From: Serinus canaria
Lineage: Eukaryota; Chordata; Aves; Passeriformes; Fringillidae
DNA: 64,000 bases
Assembly (NCBI RefSeq): GCF_022539315.1
Contig: NC_066317.1
Span: 44,610,435 to 44,674,434, forward strand
Direction: 5' to 3'
Below the pieces are notes generated by a model that was not told where the DNA came from, searched no databases, and was given only the letters and a program-made list of their open reading frames with translations. How positions within the stretch are numbered: the stretch's first letter is position 1; each line of letters begins with the position of its first letter. Shown here piece after piece: positions 61,601 to 64,000 of this stretch. Made by a program: the position numbers and the translations under genes.

Positions 61601-64000
61601 CCAAGCTGCTTTCGTTCTGCAGCTATTTAATATTAGTACCAGCTTTGCTCCCCTCGGGCTACTGTGCTTGGGAGCCCAGCCCTGAGTTCTGCACGGGGGA
61701 GCTGGATGGTGTGGAGGCCACCGTGGATGTCGCGGCTGTGCTCACTGTGACACGGAGGGCATGTGCCAACATCTGTGTCAGTGTCAGTCCCCATGTACTT
61801 CTGGGCTGATCATGTCCACCATACATTCCTACCATGGGCACAGAAGAACCAAGATAGGCTGAGCATGATAAAGTGTCAGACTCAGGAGAGAAACGCATCT
61901 GTTCACTGAGTGCCCAGAACCGCCCATGCTCCAGGCAAGGGATGTCATTTTTCATCTCACAACAGGTTTTCTTCTGGCACTTAGTGATTAACACACACCT
62001 TTGGGGTGATTTGCTGTGGAAATACTGGAGCTACAGCCAAGGTTTATTAATTGTAATTAGGTTTCTAAAAGGATCCCTCTCCTCAATTTAGCTCCAAAAT
62101 ACCCCCACAAATAAAACATTGTCTCTCTATTTCTGTGGCATGGAGTGTTTCTGAACTTGGATCTACCCTAGCCCAAGGATTAAGAAGATGGAAAGGCATT
62201 AATGCTTCCTAAGAGCTTGCAGAATTGGAATTTGTGTGGAGCCACCACTAAGAACTACAAGAGCTGCAAGAGTTGTCACAGTCAGCAAAACGTTCCAGAC
62301 CTGGAAATGAATGCAGCCATTCCTCTTGGTCATTGAATTAGTTCACTCATTTTACTCATATTTACCAAGATTATGCTGGAGGTATGTCAGCAGGAGGCAC
62401 AAATCACATGTTCGTTCTTCTTGCAGCACTGCATGTCTCCTGTACTCAAGGTTCTATGGCCCAAATCAGTGATGGAAGAAATCAGGCAGGCACCAATCAC
62501 ACCTCAAGCCATTCCAAGTTCCAATGCCCATTTGTGCCCAATGCCCATGTCCTCATTTTCCTTTCTTTAGTTCAGATGCAGGAGAGACTGAAACATTGAA
62601 ATGTCAAGGAAAACAGTTCCTCCCTTTTTTTGTTACTTCTCCAAAAGACTATTTGGCCTTTTTCTCCGAGATCCCCTTGTTTTAGTCTGTACCTCATGTA
62701 ATTCTGCAGAGAGCACTTTCTGCCTCAGTTACATGATCACTTGCCTGTTTGTTGTTGACAATCCTTCAGAGAACTCAATTATACGCACTTTCTTGAGCAG
62801 GGTGGTTGTGGAGAGAAATGAGAGAGTGAGATGAGAGGAAAATGCAGGTAAAGGTTCCCATAGCCATGCATGTGAAGCTACAGTTCAGGTTTTGACAGGA
62901 AAGTTCTGATGTGGCTCAAGAACAGAAGATACAGCAGCATTTAGTTACATTATGATCCTTAGACTGCTGGGGTCTTTTTTAGTCAGATATTTTGCTTTTT
63001 AATCTGCGTTATCTTTTGAGAAAGAGTCTAATGTGGAGACTGGGCCAGATTCTGCTTTGTGTAAACCTGGTGTAACTCTAACTTCAAGGGAAATATTCCA
63101 GATTGAATCTGGTATAATTAAGATTAAAAATTGGCTCTGGAAGTCTTTTCTTTGGCAATAAAGTTAGAGAAGTTCTGCAAAGAAAAATAATTAAACCCAG
63201 GACTTTATTTCAATGCTCTTTTAAATAACATATGCTATAGACACTTTGAAGGCATTTGTTCTCTATGACAGCAGTATTTTAAAACTTTCACTTACGTTCC
63301 ACTGACCAAGTTAACCCTTGACAAGTAACAGTGCTTATAATGTTATGTACAGAAACTTTTAATTTTTTCAGGACATTGTCCAAAAAAAACCAAATTCCAT
63401 TAAAAGGATACAAATGCTGCTGTGGCAGTTGCAAACTTCTGCTTGCTGTTGAAGTAACGAATTTCACTGCTCTAGCCACAACACAAGCACTGAAATAATT
63501 CTGAATTTAGACCTTGATCAACATGGGTTTTTTATGGTGCAAACCTTGTTATCTGACTGCTAAACTCAACACATTGAGAAGGAGAAATTGTCTAGTTCCT
63601 TAGTAACCCTGGAAAGCAACCTCTGCAAGGAGTTCCTAGAGGAATGCTGAAATACTATAAATTGCTACACAATTTTCTGTAAGAAAATGAGATGACATTT
63701 AACAGTTTCTATGTCCATTGTCACTGTATCTGTTAGGCCCATGCCCATCGCAGAAAATATGTTACCATAATTTGATTGCAATTGGTGAGAAGATGCTGAG
63801 CAATTTTTGTTAGGTCTGCCTTTCAGCACCAATGAAATCATAAGGACATTTATCATGCTCTTGACTGGCCCCAGATTTTGATCATGGATTAATCAGATCT
63901 CTCTTCAGGGTGTGTAGGAAAAGAAGGGGTGAAGGGCAAAAGGTCATTTATCTTTGATTCCTTGTGGGGTATGAAGAACATGTATTTGGAAAATGTATTT

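Larger units (their letters stand above)
57411..64000. other. Upstream flank of PDGFRA
   Basis: CpG-rich to about 58,700 and again about 59,300-61,420, then ordinary AT-rich DNA to the window end. No gene was recognised; the expected upstream neighbour by synteny (GSX2/CHIC2 side) is not reached. Long open frames here are a by-product of high GC and lack protein-like content. Confidence 0.65.

Overview
The window is vertebrate nuclear DNA, almost certainly from a bird. It holds one protein-coding gene, PDGFRA (platelet-derived growth factor receptor alpha), read on the minus strand. The avian call rests on a CR1 LINE 3' fragment near 6.3-6.56 kb, on compact introns, and on a reconstructed receptor of 1087 codons plus stop, two residues shorter than the human protein as I recall it. 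The species cannot be determined here.

Layout, right to left as transcribed. Positions 57,411-64,000 are upstream flank: a CpG-rich promoter region, two blocks that look like conserved noncoding elements, and a good CTCF-type motif at 61,204. Exon 1 (noncoding, about 57,026-57,410) carries two short upstream ORFs. Intron 1 follows (7.2 kb). Exon 2 (49,747-49,807) holds the start codon. Exons 3-10 (48,404 down to 40,616) encode the five Ig domains, and exon 11 the transmembrane helix. Exon 12 encodes the juxtamembrane segment, and exons 13-21 the split tyrosine kinase with its insert in exons 15-17. Exons 22-23 encode the signalling tail, with the stop at 26,217-26,219. The 3' UTR runs to a poly(A) signal at 23,013-23,018. 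Positions 1 to about 22,990 are downstream intergenic DNA, facing KIT by conserved vertebrate synteny; KIT itself is not in the window.

All 22 coding exons have GT-AG junctions and compatible phases. Their lengths sum to 3264 nt (1088 codons), with no frameshift or premature stop. Residue numbering matches human PDGFRA through about residue 993 (K627, D818, D836, D842, Y849 fall at the same numbers), so the gene looks intact and functional.

The most interesting items beyond the gene are: a 78-nt hairpin with pre-miRNA-like dimensions in intron 19; a 19-codon upstream ORF in exon 1 that appears to be kept in human; two outward-pointing CTCF-type motifs flanking the promoter half of the gene; and an orphan CpG island in intron 2. 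No viral genes, CRISPR arrays, tRNA or rRNA genes were recognised.
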